DNA of 64,000 nucleotides from Solirubrobacter sp963792915 (GTDB lineage: Bacteria; Actinomycetota; Thermoleophilia; Solirubrobacterales; Solirubrobacteraceae): NCBI GenBank assembly GCA_963792915.1, contig CAWBYD010000003.1, positions 1,116,001 to 1,180,000 of the forward strand. Direction: 5' to 3'. A model generated the notes under the pieces. It ran no database searches. It was not told where the DNA came from and saw only the letters and a list, made by a program, of their open reading frames with translations. Positions 33,938 to 41,594 of the stretch are shown here, one piece after another (the stretch's first letter is position 1; every line of letters starts with the position of its first letter). A program made the position numbers and the translations under genes.

Positions 33938-35045
33938 CTAGTCAGCTCGCTGCGGTGCGAGCGAACGCCTCGCGGAGCGCGACTCGGAGCAGCACAGCAA
34001 CCAGTACGCCAGCCCGCCGCACACGATCGACGCCAGCCACGAGAAGTCCACTCCGTCGGTGGCGCGCGAGATCGGGCCCTGGAACAGTGATGCGCTGCCG
34101 TCTTCGAACGCCCACCCCGCCACGAGCCCGACAAGCAGCGCGACGAGCGAGCGCCAGCGAATATCGCCGTACCGCGACGTCTCAGGAGGCGCGTACAGTG
34201 CCGCTACGTCGGCGCGTCCGCGGTTGAGGACGAAGAAGTCGATGACCACGATCCCGCCCCACGAGGCCGTCCAGATCACGAACGAGTCCATGTAGCTGGT
34301 GAACGACGTGGCGAACCTGGTGGATCCCGGCCGCCAGGAAGCACAGCGGCGCCGAGTACACGCACTCGATGTTGCCCGCGACGACGCCGTGGACGATCAC
34401 CAGCATGACCGGGATCGTCATCGCCCCGAACAGCGACGCGACGAGGTCGGCGGGGTCGCTGTGGGTCGAGCCGCTGGCCATCGCGGCGCCGAGGACGCCG
34501 AGCCAGTTCAGCGCGAGGAACGTGCCGATCGCGGACGCCCAGTACTGACTGCGCTCGGTGACATCGGGCCGTGTGAACCGCGAGTAGTCAGACGCCCACG
34601 GCGCCCAGCTGAACCCCCAGCCGATGCCCACCGCCGTCATCAGCTCGCTGGCGGCGGTGATCAGCGCGGAGCCGTGGACGGTCGAGTGGTTCCACACGAC
34701 GTGCCCCTTGCTGAACGCCAGCACCGTCATCACCGCCATCACCGCAGCCAGCACCGGAACGGTCCACTTCTCGAACGTGCGGATCGCGTAGAAGCCGAGC
34801 GTTCCGATGATCAGCTGGATGATCATGATCGCCGCGGCGACGCTGTACTCGATGCTGTGGTTGTCCGGCAGCCCGAGCTTGTTCAGGCAGTACGTGACAA
34901 GGCTCAGGACGATGTACGTGTTCAGGCCGATCCAGGCCAGCGTGACGAGCCCGTTGACGATCGACGGCAGGTTGTTGCCCCTGCGGCCGAACGCCATCCG
35001 GCTCAGGGCGAACTGCGAGACGCCGGTCCGCTTGCCCTCAGCGCT
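33938..35045 (-). pseudogene. NCS1-family (purine/pyrimidine/hydantoin) permease, truncated and frameshifted
   Basis: Minus-strand reading finds NCS1 transporter text from about 35045: TGVSQFALSRMAFGRRGNNL, WIGLNTYIVLSLVTY, ELMTAVGIGWGFSWAPWASD, YSRF and APLCFLAAGI. The first about 85 residues of the family are missing; sequence upstream belongs to the neighbouring PEP-mutase-family gene. Near 34305-34330 a one-base shift moves the reading to SFTSYMDSFVIWTASWGG and IDFFVLNRGRADVAALY. The gene has therefore lost its start and frame. An intact version next to the amidohydrolase would have imported a nucleobase- or hydantoin-like compound. Confidence 0.8.
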
Positions 35046-35107
35046 GATCGACCGACACCGCCTTGTCGAACTCTCCGGCCTCACTCGGTTCGGTCGCCGA
35101 CACGTCC

Positions 35108-35893
35108 TCATTCCGCGAGCGAGGCCAGCTGCTGTTTGAAGCGGTCCATCGCGTCCCAGTAGAGGAAGAGTCCCCAGCTCACGCGGGCGACCCCCAGTGC
35201 CGCCAGCTCGGTGGGCGCCGGCCCTTCCGGCATGCGTGCGGCGTTCACCGGACCGCGGATCTCCGACATGAAGCGGCGCAGCGGTTCCGCCTCCCAGAGG
35301 GCGATCGGGTACACGCAGTCGACGCCGGCCTCGAGGTAGGCGTGCGCGCGCCGCAGCGCCTCGTCCACGAGCTCCGCCTGGGTCCCGGGGGCGGGATCGG
35401 CGATGTAGGGACCGAGGAAGACGTCCACCCGGGCGTTGATCACGAGCGGGTAGCCGTCCTCGGACGCGGCCTGGCGAACCGCACCGAGCCACGCCGCGTG
35501 CCGGTCGGCATCACGGAGGCTCTCGTCGGAGTGGTCGGTGTCCTCGAGGTTGCACCCCGCTGCCCCGGCGTTTCGCAGCGCACCCACGAGGTCGCCCGGC
35601 TCCATCCCGTAGCCGGCCTCGGCGTCGACGGTCACGGGCACCTCGACGCCCCGTGCGATGCGGGCGGCCGCGGCGAGCATCTCCCCGGCCGGCGCACGCT
35701 CGTCGTCCGCATAGCCGAGCGCCTCGGCGACGCCCCAGCTGGTGGTCGCGACCACGGGGAAGCCGGCCGCGACCACGGCTTTCGCGGTGGCCACGTCCCA
35801 GGCGTTCGGAAGCAGCAGCGGGGCGCCGGGCCGGTGCAGCGACCGCAGCAGGTCGCACCGGCTCTGCAGGTCGGTGGCCGGTGGGGAGGTCAT
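35108..35893 (-). CDS. Isocitrate lyase/PEP mutase-family enzyme
   Basis: The 261-residue TIM-barrel protein matches the PEP mutase/ICL superfamily: LLLPNAWDVATAKAVVAAGF, TSWGVAEALGYADDE, VPVTVDAEAGYG with the metal-binding Asp and Glu, AAGCNLEDTDH, LVINARVDVFL and a C-terminal ARVSWGLFLYWDAMDRFK. The KKCG catalytic motif of true isocitrate lyases is not seen, so it is closer to carboxyphosphonoenolpyruvate mutase or oxaloacetate-hydrolase-like members that cleave or form C-C or C-P bonds of 2-oxoacids. It ends about 60 bp from the NCS1 remnant on the same strand. Whether it belongs to the island is uncertain, as no IclR box precedes it. Confidence 0.85.
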   Translation of the reverse strand: MTSPPATDLQSRCDLLRSLHRPGAPLLLPNAWDVATAKAVVAAGFPVVATTSWGVAEALGYADDERAPAGEMLAAAARIARGVEVPVTVDAEAGYGMEPGDLVGALRNAGAAGCNLEDTDHSDESLRDADRHAAWLGAVRQAASEDGYPLVINARVDVFLGPYIADPAPGTQAELVDEALRRAHAYLEAGVDCVYPIALWEAEPLRRFMSEIRGPVNAARMPEGPAPTELAALGVARVSWGLFLYWDAMDRFKQQLASLAE

Positions 35894-35914
35894 GCCGCGA
35901 GCGTACGCCGATCG

Positions 35915-38653
35915 TCAGGCGAATTGCTCTGTGAGCGCGTCGCGCAGTTCCCGGCGGGTGCTGACGTCGAGCTTGCGGAACACCTTGCGCAGGTGGTACT
36001 CGACCGTGCGCGGGCTGATGAACAGCTGGGCGCCGATCTCCGGGTTGGTGTGCCCTTCGCGCGCCAGCCGCGCCACCTGCGCCTCCTGGGGCGTCAGGAC
36101 GTCGCGCGTGTCGGGGGTGATCCGGCGCACCGTCTCGCCGGTGGCGAGCAGCTCACGGCGAGCGCGTTCGGCGAACGCTTCGGCGCCCATGCGGCTGAAC
36201 ATCTCATGGGCCGCGCGCAGTTGCTCGCGGGCGTCCGTGCGCCGGTTCTCGCGGCGCAGCCACTCGCCGTACAGCAACCGGCTGCGCGCCAGCTCGACAA
36301 CCGCGCGGCTGCGCGCGAGCCGCTCGACCGACTCGCGGTAGGCGGACTCGTCGTCGCTCAGCAGCGCACCGCAGCGCGCCTCGATACCGAGTGCCCATTC
36401 GGTGCCGCTTGCCGTCGTGCGTTCGCTCAGGCGGATGAACGTCGCGGCGGCCTCGTCCGGTGCCCCGGCGCGGACGCCGGCCTCGATCAGCTCGACCAGG
36501 GCCCAGCCGTAGGCCATGACGTCCTCGTGCTCGCAGGCTTGCCGCGCGGCCGCGAGCGCCTCGCCGTAGCGGGCGTTGGCGTTGTGCAGCAGCGCCTTGA
36601 GCCAGAACCAGACGCCAAGCCCCGAGCCCTCGCCCCGCTCCATCATGTCCTGCCAGCCCCACGCCATGAGGTCCGGTGCCTCGTCGCCGCGCGCCGCCGC
36701 CAGCATGGCTGCCGCGTACTTGAGCGGCGGGACTCCGGTCGCCTGCGTGATGGCATCGACCTCGTCGATCAGCACCGAAGCCGCGGCGAACGCCCCGGAA
36801 TGGACGTTGAGCGCGGCGAGGTAGTTGGCCGCGTTCGGGAGCAGGTAGAGCGCGCCGGTCTCGCGCGCAACGCTCACGCCGCGTGTCGCGAGCACGTGCC
36901 AGAGCTCGTCGTCCCAGAGATCCTGCGCGAGGCGGCAGGCCAGCCACAGCCAGCGCCGGTCCGCTCCGCCGCCATCGGGCTCCGCGAACACGCGAAGCGC
37001 GCGTGAGAGCGGCGCGATCGCCGGCGCATACCCCTCGGTGAACCGCGTCACAAGCGCGTCGAGGAGCAGGTCGGCCGGGCCCGAGGCAGGCAGTCGCGTC
37101 GACGCGCGCGCCGCCTCGGCCACCTCCCGCTCGTCCGGGCCGGCGCCGAGCCGCCCGGCGTACATCGCCGCCGCAATCGCCTCGAGGTAGGTCTCGCGGG
37201 CCATCGCGGCGTCCAGGGGCTCGAGCCGCCTGGCCGCCCGGAGCAGCAGAGGCGGAGCGTCGCGGCCGCGCTGGGCGGTGAACACGATCTGGGCACCCAA
37301 CCGCTCCTGCCGTGCCCGCTGGAGCTCGTCGAGCGGCCCGAGCGCGGCGGCGGACAGCAACTCGGAGGCGGACGCGAAATCGGCGACGTCGAGCTTCGCC
37401 CGGGCCGCGTCGAGCGAGCGCTCGACGCGGACCCCGGGGTCCGGCGTCAGCTCGGCCGCCCGCTGCAGGAACGCCGCGGCTGCGGCCAGGCCGCCACGGC
37501 GCTGCGCGCGATCGGCGCAGTGCGCCAGCTCGGCGGCCACGGCCTCATCCGGCAGCGCGGTCGCGTGCGCGCTGTGCCATGCGCGCCGGTCGGCATCGAG
37601 CACCGGGTCGATCGCCTCCGCGAGCGCCCGGTGCGCGGCGCGACGGTCGCCCGGGTCCGCTCCGCGGTAGATCGCCGAGCGGGCGAGCGGGTGCGTGAAG
37701 CGCGCGCGGGCGCCGAGCTCGATCAATCCGGCGGCTTCCGCCGGCCACGCGACATCGGTGTCGATCCCGAGACTTCCGGCGGCGCGCCAGAGCAGGCCGG
37801 CGTCGCCCAGCGGCTCGGCCGCCGCGGTCAGGAGCAGGCGCTGGGTGTCGCGCGGCAGCGTCTGGGCGCGTTGCAGGAAGGTGTGCTCGATCCGGCTCGC
37901 CAAGGGCCGCGCGTCGGGGAGCCCGAAGCCGCCCGCGAGCTCGGCGGGGGTCAAGCCACGCGGCAGCTCGATCAGTGCGAGGGGGTTGCCACGCGTCTCG
38001 GCGAGGATCCGGTCGCGCACGCGCGCGTCCACCAGCCCGGGCATGACGGAATCCAGCAACGCGCGGGCGTCGGCAGCGGCCAGCCCTTCGACGCGCAGCT
38101 CCGGCAGCCCGGCGAGCTCGTCGGCGCCGCTCGGCTCGCGTACGGCGAACACCATCGCGATGCGCTCCGCCAGCACGCGGCGGGCGACGAACGCGAGCAC
38201 CTGTGCGGAGGCGCGATCGAGCCACTGCGCATCCTCGACGATGCACACCAGCGGGCGCGTCTCGGCCGCCTCGGCCAGCAGGCTCAGCACCGCCAGCGCC
38301 ACGAGAAAGCGGTCCGGCGCGCCCCCGCTCTGCAGGCCGAACGCCACCTGCAACGCTCCCTGCTGCGGTGCCGGCAGCGCGGGCATCCCGTCGAGCATCG
38401 GCCCGCACAGCGCATGCAGCCCGGCGAACGGGAGCTCCATCTCGGACTCGACGCCGGCCGCCCGGGCGATCCGGCACCCCTGAGCGGTTGCCGCGAGATG
38501 CGCCAACAGGGCGGTCTTGCCGACCCCGGCTTCGCCGCGCAGCACCAGGACCCGGCTCTGACCCGCCCGCACTCCGGCGACCAGCCGGTCGAGCGCGTCA
38601 CGCTCACTCCCACGATCGAGTAGGCCCGACGGCGGGAGAGCGGTGATCGTCAT
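35915..38653 (-). CDS. Large ATP-binding LuxR-type (LAL) regulator
   Basis: The 912-residue regulator has Walker A GEAGVGKT (40-47), Walker B-like LVCIVEDAQWLD, an ATPase/sensor region with RFTHPLARSAIYRGA, a long TPR-like helical middle (about 350-830) and a C-terminal LuxR helix-turn-helix (VLTPQEAQVARLAREGHTNP, EIGAQLFISPRTVEYHLRKV, FRKLD). LAL proteins activate genes in response to a bound sugar-like or other inducer. It lies 21 bp upstream of the PEP-mutase-family gene on the same strand, so the two may be co-transcribed. Confidence 0.92.
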   Translation of the reverse strand: MTITALPPSGLLDRGSERDALDRLVAGVRAGQSRVLVLRGEAGVGKTALLAHLAATAQGCRIARAAGVESEMELPFAGLHALCGPMLDGMPALPAPQQGALQVAFGLQSGGAPDRFLVALAVLSLLAEAAETRPLVCIVEDAQWLDRASAQVLAFVARRVLAERIAMVFAVREPSGADELAGLPELRVEGLAAADARALLDSVMPGLVDARVRDRILAETRGNPLALIELPRGLTPAELAGGFGLPDARPLASRIEHTFLQRAQTLPRDTQRLLLTAAAEPLGDAGLLWRAAGSLGIDTDVAWPAEAAGLIELGARARFTHPLARSAIYRGADPGDRRAAHRALAEAIDPVLDADRRAWHSAHATALPDEAVAAELAHCADRAQRRGGLAAAAAFLQRAAELTPDPGVRVERSLDAARAKLDVADFASASELLSAAALGPLDELQRARQERLGAQIVFTAQRGRDAPPLLLRAARRLEPLDAAMARETYLEAIAAAMYAGRLGAGPDEREVAEAARASTRLPASGPADLLLDALVTRFTEGYAPAIAPLSRALRVFAEPDGGGADRRWLWLACRLAQDLWDDELWHVLATRGVSVARETGALYLLPNAANYLAALNVHSGAFAAASVLIDEVDAITQATGVPPLKYAAAMLAAARGDEAPDLMAWGWQDMMERGEGSGLGVWFWLKALLHNANARYGEALAAARQACEHEDVMAYGWALVELIEAGVRAGAPDEAAATFIRLSERTTASGTEWALGIEARCGALLSDDESAYRESVERLARSRAVVELARSRLLYGEWLRRENRRTDAREQLRAAHEMFSRMGAEAFAERARRELLATGETVRRITPDTRDVLTPQEAQVARLAREGHTNPEIGAQLFISPRTVEYHLRKVFRKLDVSTRRELRDALTEQFA

Positions 38654-38665
38654 GCCCGGGTCGCA

Positions 38666-38866
38666 TTATCGCGACCCGGGCAACGTCAACGCTGAACGGA
38701 CCGCGCGGGCTCGAGCACGACCGGCGTGAGCGTGTGGACCGCCATCCGCGAGCCCGAAGCAGTTCTCGCCGGGCGCGGGGGCGAATCCGTTGAGGTAGAC
38801 GAGCCCCGCGATCTGGCCCGCGTCGGAGTCGACGTTCGAGATCACGGCCACGATGGTCGGCTTCAT
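38666..38866 (-). pseudogene. Alpha/beta hydrolase remnant with internal deletion
   Basis: The 66-codon frame begins MKPTIV, the usual first residues of a small alpha/beta hydrolase family, then jumps directly to AVISNVDSDAGQIAGLVYLN and GFAPAPGENCFGLA, which in the family follow the nucleophile Ser loop about 75 residues later. The loop with the catalytic Ser and the whole C-terminal half are missing. An in-frame internal deletion plus a 3-prime truncation explains this. AAAGG precedes the ATG, so a short peptide could still be made. Confidence 0.6.
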
Positions 38867-38919
38867 GTCGATGCCTTTCGGTCGGATGCCCGCCGATTCA
38901 CACGACCCTTCCGCGGCGG

Positions 38920-39288
38920 TCAATAGCTGAAGACCGTCGCGCCGTCGCCGATCCACTCCCATAGCGGCGTGGCCCCGGCGAGGCGGGCGTGGTCGACGAG
39001 GGCGTCCTCGGCGAGCGCTCGCGCGTTGAAGCAGATCGGGCACACGAACAACTCGCCTCCGCCGTCGCGGTACTGCTCGAAAAGCCGCTGGACGGGCGGC
39101 GCGCCGGCGGACTCGATCGCGTCGGCGTAGCCGGGCAGCGCGAGCCGCACCGCCTCCTTGGTGAGGAACATCGTGACGCGCTTGCCCGCAGTGAGCGCCG
39201 CGGTTGCGACCAAGAACGCGACGGTCACCTTGTCGGCGTCTTCGTGGCCGCAGGTGAGGTTGATGACGGCCTTGCCGTTGTCGGCCAT
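38920..39288 (-). CDS. DsrE-family protein
   Basis: The 122-residue protein resembles DsrE/DsrF-like sulfur-relay folds: VINLTCGHEDADKVTVAFLV, ALTAGKRVTMFLTKEAVRLA, then FVCPICFNARALAEDALVDH with two Cys residues near the family's active Cys, and GATPLWEWIGDGATVFSY. ATG 39288 was chosen where the conserved domain begins; AAGGAG lies upstream. A role in sulfur transfer or peroxiredoxin-like redox is possible. It stands alone with a decayed hydrolase downstream. Confidence 0.82.
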   Translation of the reverse strand: MADNGKAVINLTCGHEDADKVTVAFLVATAALTAGKRVTMFLTKEAVRLALPGYADAIESAGAPPVQRLFEQYRDGGGELFVCPICFNARALAEDALVDHARLAGATPLWEWIGDGATVFSY

Positions 39289-39390
39289 GGCGTGGCTCCT
39301 TCTGGATGCTTCCCGCAGCAATTGCAGTGGATCGATCGAGCCCCGTCAAGCGGACGTCGCGTTCGAGAGCCTGCTCGCGCCGCCGCCCGC

Positions 39391-39419
39391 TTGACGTTCC
39401 AGTCTGGTAAGGCTACGCT
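39391..39419 (+). promoter_or_regulatory. Promoter of the arsR-type/SRPBCC operon, likely leaderless
   Basis: TTGACG (39391-39396) and TACGCT (39414-39419) are 17 bp apart, close to the housekeeping consensus. The predicted +1 falls at 39426-39428, on the GTG start at 39428, so no 5-prime leader is expected. Confidence 0.65.
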
Positions 39420-39427
39420 TACGGTCA

Positions 39428-39748
39428 GTGGTGACTTACCGAGATGATGGTTGGGCGGCGCTCGGAGACCGCACGCGACGCACGATCTTCCGCCGGCTCG
39501 CGCGCCGCCCGTGCGCAGTCGGCGAGCTGGCCCGCGAGCTTCCGGTGAGCCGGCCCGCGGTGTCCCAGCACCTGAAGGTGCTCAAGGACGCCGGCCTGGT
39601 CACCGACCGAGCGGACGGCAACCGCCGCATCTATCAGGTCAACCCGGACGGCCTGCAAGCGCTCCGCACCGAACTCGACCAGTTCTGGAGCAGCACGCTC
39701 GCAGGGTTCAAGGAAACCGTCGAGCAACGCATGAAGGAGATCCGATGA
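39428..39748 (+). CDS. ArsR-family winged-helix repressor
   Basis: The 106-residue protein has the ArsR/SmtB layout: WAALGDRTRRTIFRRLARRP, VGELARELPVSRPAVSQHLK with the recognition helix, VLKDAGLVTDRADGNRRIYQ wing, and a C-terminal helix with the FWSSTLAGFKETVEQRMKE text typical of the subgroup paired with SRPBCC genes. There are no metal-binding Cys pairs, so a non-metal ligand is likely. The GTG start coincides with the predicted transcription start. It overlaps the SRPBCC gene by 4 bp. Confidence 0.9.
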   Translation: MVTYRDDGWAALGDRTRRTIFRRLARRPCAVGELARELPVSRPAVSQHLKVLKDAGLVTDRADGNRRIYQVNPDGLQALRTELDQFWSSTLAGFKETVEQRMKEIR

Positions 39749-40224
39749 CGCCCTCTGCGCAGGCAACTTCGATCCGCCATGAGGTGACCGTCGACGCGCC
39801 GATCGAGCGGGCGTTCACGGTCTTCACCGAGGACTTCGGCCGCTTCAAGCCACGCGAGCACAACATGCTCGCGGTCGAGATCGCCGAGACCGTCTTCGAG
39901 CCTCGAGCCGGCGGGCGGCTCTTCGACCGCGGCATCGACGGCAGCGAGTGCCAGTGGGCTCGCGTGCTGGCCTACGAGCCGCCCGACCGCATGGTCATCA
40001 GCTGGGACATCAGCCCGGCCTGGCAGATCGAAACCGACCTCGAGAAGACCAGCGAAGTCGAGATCCGCTTCATCGCCGACGGACCCGATCGCACCCGTGT
40101 CGAACTTGAGCACCGCCACCTCGATCGACACCTCGACGGCTGGCAGGGCCTGCGCGAGGGCGTCGACTCCGGCGACGGCTGGCCCCTGTACCTGCGCCGC
40201 TACGCCGAGCTGCTGGCGGCCTGA
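39745..40224 (+). CDS. SRPBCC-domain protein (Aha1/START-like)
   Basis: The 159-residue protein of the activator-of-Hsp90-like SRPBCC family: HEVTVDAPIERAFTVFTEDF, ETVFEPRAGGRLFDRGIDGS, WARVLAYEPPDRMVISWDI and the C-terminal WQGLREGVDSGDGWPLYLRR helix. It overlaps the ArsR gene by 4 bp (ATGA), a common repressor/SRPBCC pair. The ligand and reaction are unknown; it may bind the same molecule that relieves the repressor. Confidence 0.88.
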   Translation: MTPSAQATSIRHEVTVDAPIERAFTVFTEDFGRFKPREHNMLAVEIAETVFEPRAGGRLFDRGIDGSECQWARVLAYEPPDRMVISWDISPAWQIETDLEKTSEVEIRFIADGPDRTRVELEHRHLDRHLDGWQGLREGVDSGDGWPLYLRRYAELLAA

Positions 40225-40260
40225 TCGGAGTCACCGACCCATCGGTAGGCGGTGTGCGCA

Positions 40261-40644
40261 CTATCGCGGCGCGGGCTGAAAGAGCTCGACGGGGTTCCCG
40301 GAGGGATCGTCGATCAGGATCTGACGGCCCCCGGGGCCGGTCACGATGTCGTTGCGGAACGTCAGGCCGGCATCGCGCAGGCGCCCGACCTCGCCGACGA
40401 TGTCGTCGACGATCAGGTGGATGCGGTTCCAGCCACCTGGTTCCGGAGTCCGGCCATCGGGCATCGGTCGCCCCGCCGAGCTGGCGGGGCCGCTGAGCAG
40501 GAGGCGCAGCCGGCCGCGGACGACGTCGGCGAACGCCGGCGCGAAGCTGGTGAGCACCTTGAAGCCGAAGTGGCGGGTGTAGAACTCGACGGCGGCATCG
40601 ACGTCGTCGACCAGGTAGCGAACGCTGACAAGTTCATCGGGCAT
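40261..40644 (-). CDS. VOC-superfamily (glyoxalase/bleomycin-resistance-like) protein
   Basis: The 127-residue protein has the paired beta-alpha-beta-beta-beta modules of VOC proteins: VRYLVDDVDAAVEFYTRHFG, FKVLTSFAPAFADVVRGRLR, WNRIHLIVDDIVGEVGRLRD and the closing GRQILIDDPSGNPVELFQP with a metal-ligand-like Glu. It starts two bases after the stop of the ArsR-ArsC gene, so it is in the arsenic unit. The Cys pair expected of ArsI C-As lyases is absent, so that function is not supported. Confidence 0.87.
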   Translation of the reverse strand: MPDELVSVRYLVDDVDAAVEFYTRHFGFKVLTSFAPAFADVVRGRLRLLLSGPASSAGRPMPDGRTPEPGGWNRIHLIVDDIVGEVGRLRDAGLTFRNDIVTGPGGRQILIDDPSGNPVELFQPAPR

Positions 40645-40646
40645 GT

Positions 40647-41441
40647 TCAGATGACCTCCGAGATTGCCGGGGTATGTTGGATGCGCACGAGCAGGAACGC
40701 GATGCGCGTCGCGAGCTCGGTCGCCGTGCGTTCAAACGCCGCGGAGCGCTCGGCAGCGCTGCCGCTCTCCGCGGCAGGGTCGGCGATGCTCCAGTGCATC
40801 GCCATGGCGCCCGGGAACTCGGGGCACACCTCCCGCACGCGATCGCAGAGGCTGATCACGTAGTCGAAGTGCCGGGCGGTGAACTCCGTCAACGGCTTGG
40901 AGCGCTGGCCGCTGATGTCGATCCCGCGCTCCTGCATGACCCGTTTCGCGTCAGCCTGCACGGGCTTGGGATGACTGCCGGCGCTGAAGGCCTCGGCCGC
41001 GCCGCCGGCCTGGTGGCGCAGGAGCGCCTCCGCGATCTGCGAACGGCCACTGTTGCCGGTGCACAGGAACAGCACGCGCACAGGCGGGCGAGCCTCGCCT
41101 CGGTCGTGATCAGCGGACCGGTGTCGCAGGGCCGGGTGCAGCGCGCCACCCGCGGCGTCGAGCAGCTCGCGGCAGCGCGCGAGGTCGAGCGTGTAGTAGG
41201 CCTCGCGCGCGTCGGCGGAGCTGCGGCGGTGCGACACCAGCCGCTGCTCCCGCAGCCGCCCGAGGTGGTACGAGACCAGGTTCTGGGGGCGGCCGACCAG
41301 CTCGCACAGCTCCCGGACGCGGTGATCGCCCCGCGCCAGCTCGCTGAGCAGACGCCAGCGCAGCGGGTCGGCGGCAAGCCGCACGAAGCTCGGAGGCGAG
41401 GGATCCCGATATGCCGCGGCGGCGTCCACCACGACCGGCAA
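40647..41441 (-). CDS. ArsR repressor fused to thioredoxin-type arsenate reductase
   Basis: The 264-residue fusion: residues about 15-95 are an ArsR-like winged helix (LAADPLRWRLLSELARGDHR, VRELCELVGRPQNLVSYHLG, RLREQRLVSHRRSS), and 120-255 are a low-molecular-weight-phosphatase-type arsenate reductase with the loop CTGNSGR (127-133), a redox Cys pair in SLCDRVREVCPEFPG (C-x6-C) and the acid loop SIADPA. It should reduce arsenate to arsenite and repress its own operon. The frame opens at TTG 41441, but a TATAGT just upstream suggests a GTG at 41432 or 41429 may be the true start. An ATCAA-N6-TTGAT box precedes it. Confidence 0.88.
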   Translation of the reverse strand: MPVVVDAAAAYRDPSPPSFVRLAADPLRWRLLSELARGDHRVRELCELVGRPQNLVSYHLGRLREQRLVSHRRSSADAREAYYTLDLARCRELLDAAGGALHPALRHRSADHDRGEARPPVRVLFLCTGNSGRSQIAEALLRHQAGGAAEAFSAGSHPKPVQADAKRVMQERGIDISGQRSKPLTEFTARHFDYVISLCDRVREVCPEFPGAMAMHWSIADPAAESGSAAERSAAFERTATELATRIAFLLVRIQHTPAISEVI

Positions 41442-41447
41442 CTATAC

Positions 41448-41463
41448 ATCAACTCAGATTGAT
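41448..41463. promoter_or_regulatory. ArsR-type operator (ATCAA-N6-TTGAT)
   Basis: ATCAACTCAGATTGAT is a perfect 5-bp inverted repeat with a 6-bp spacer immediately upstream of the ArsR-ArsC start. As I recall, ArsR boxes described in several bacteria have the same form. The adjacent TATAGT (minus strand, 41446..41441) is a probable -10 that the repressor would cover. Confidence 0.7.
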
Positions 41464-41594
41464 GGATAGCCCGTGTCCGTGTCGCCCGGTCATCCGAACG
41501 ACGGGTTGCGAGCACGGTTTACAAGGGCGTTACCTAGATCCCCGAGGTAGCCCTGACGATGCCGCCGTAACTGCTTCTCTCCAAGGGGATATCT

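Noticed and set aside
35063..37006. 647-codon plus-strand frame opposite the PEP-mutase-family and LuxR-type genes
   Set aside because: It spans two unrelated genes and lacks any recognisable domain.
40233..40246. Small hairpin ACCGA-CCCA-TCGGT between convergent SRPBCC and VOC genes
   Set aside because: A stem of only 5 bp; too weak to call a terminator.
40261..40644. VOC protein as an ArsI-type C-As lyase
   Set aside because: The Cys pair needed for organoarsenical binding is not present.
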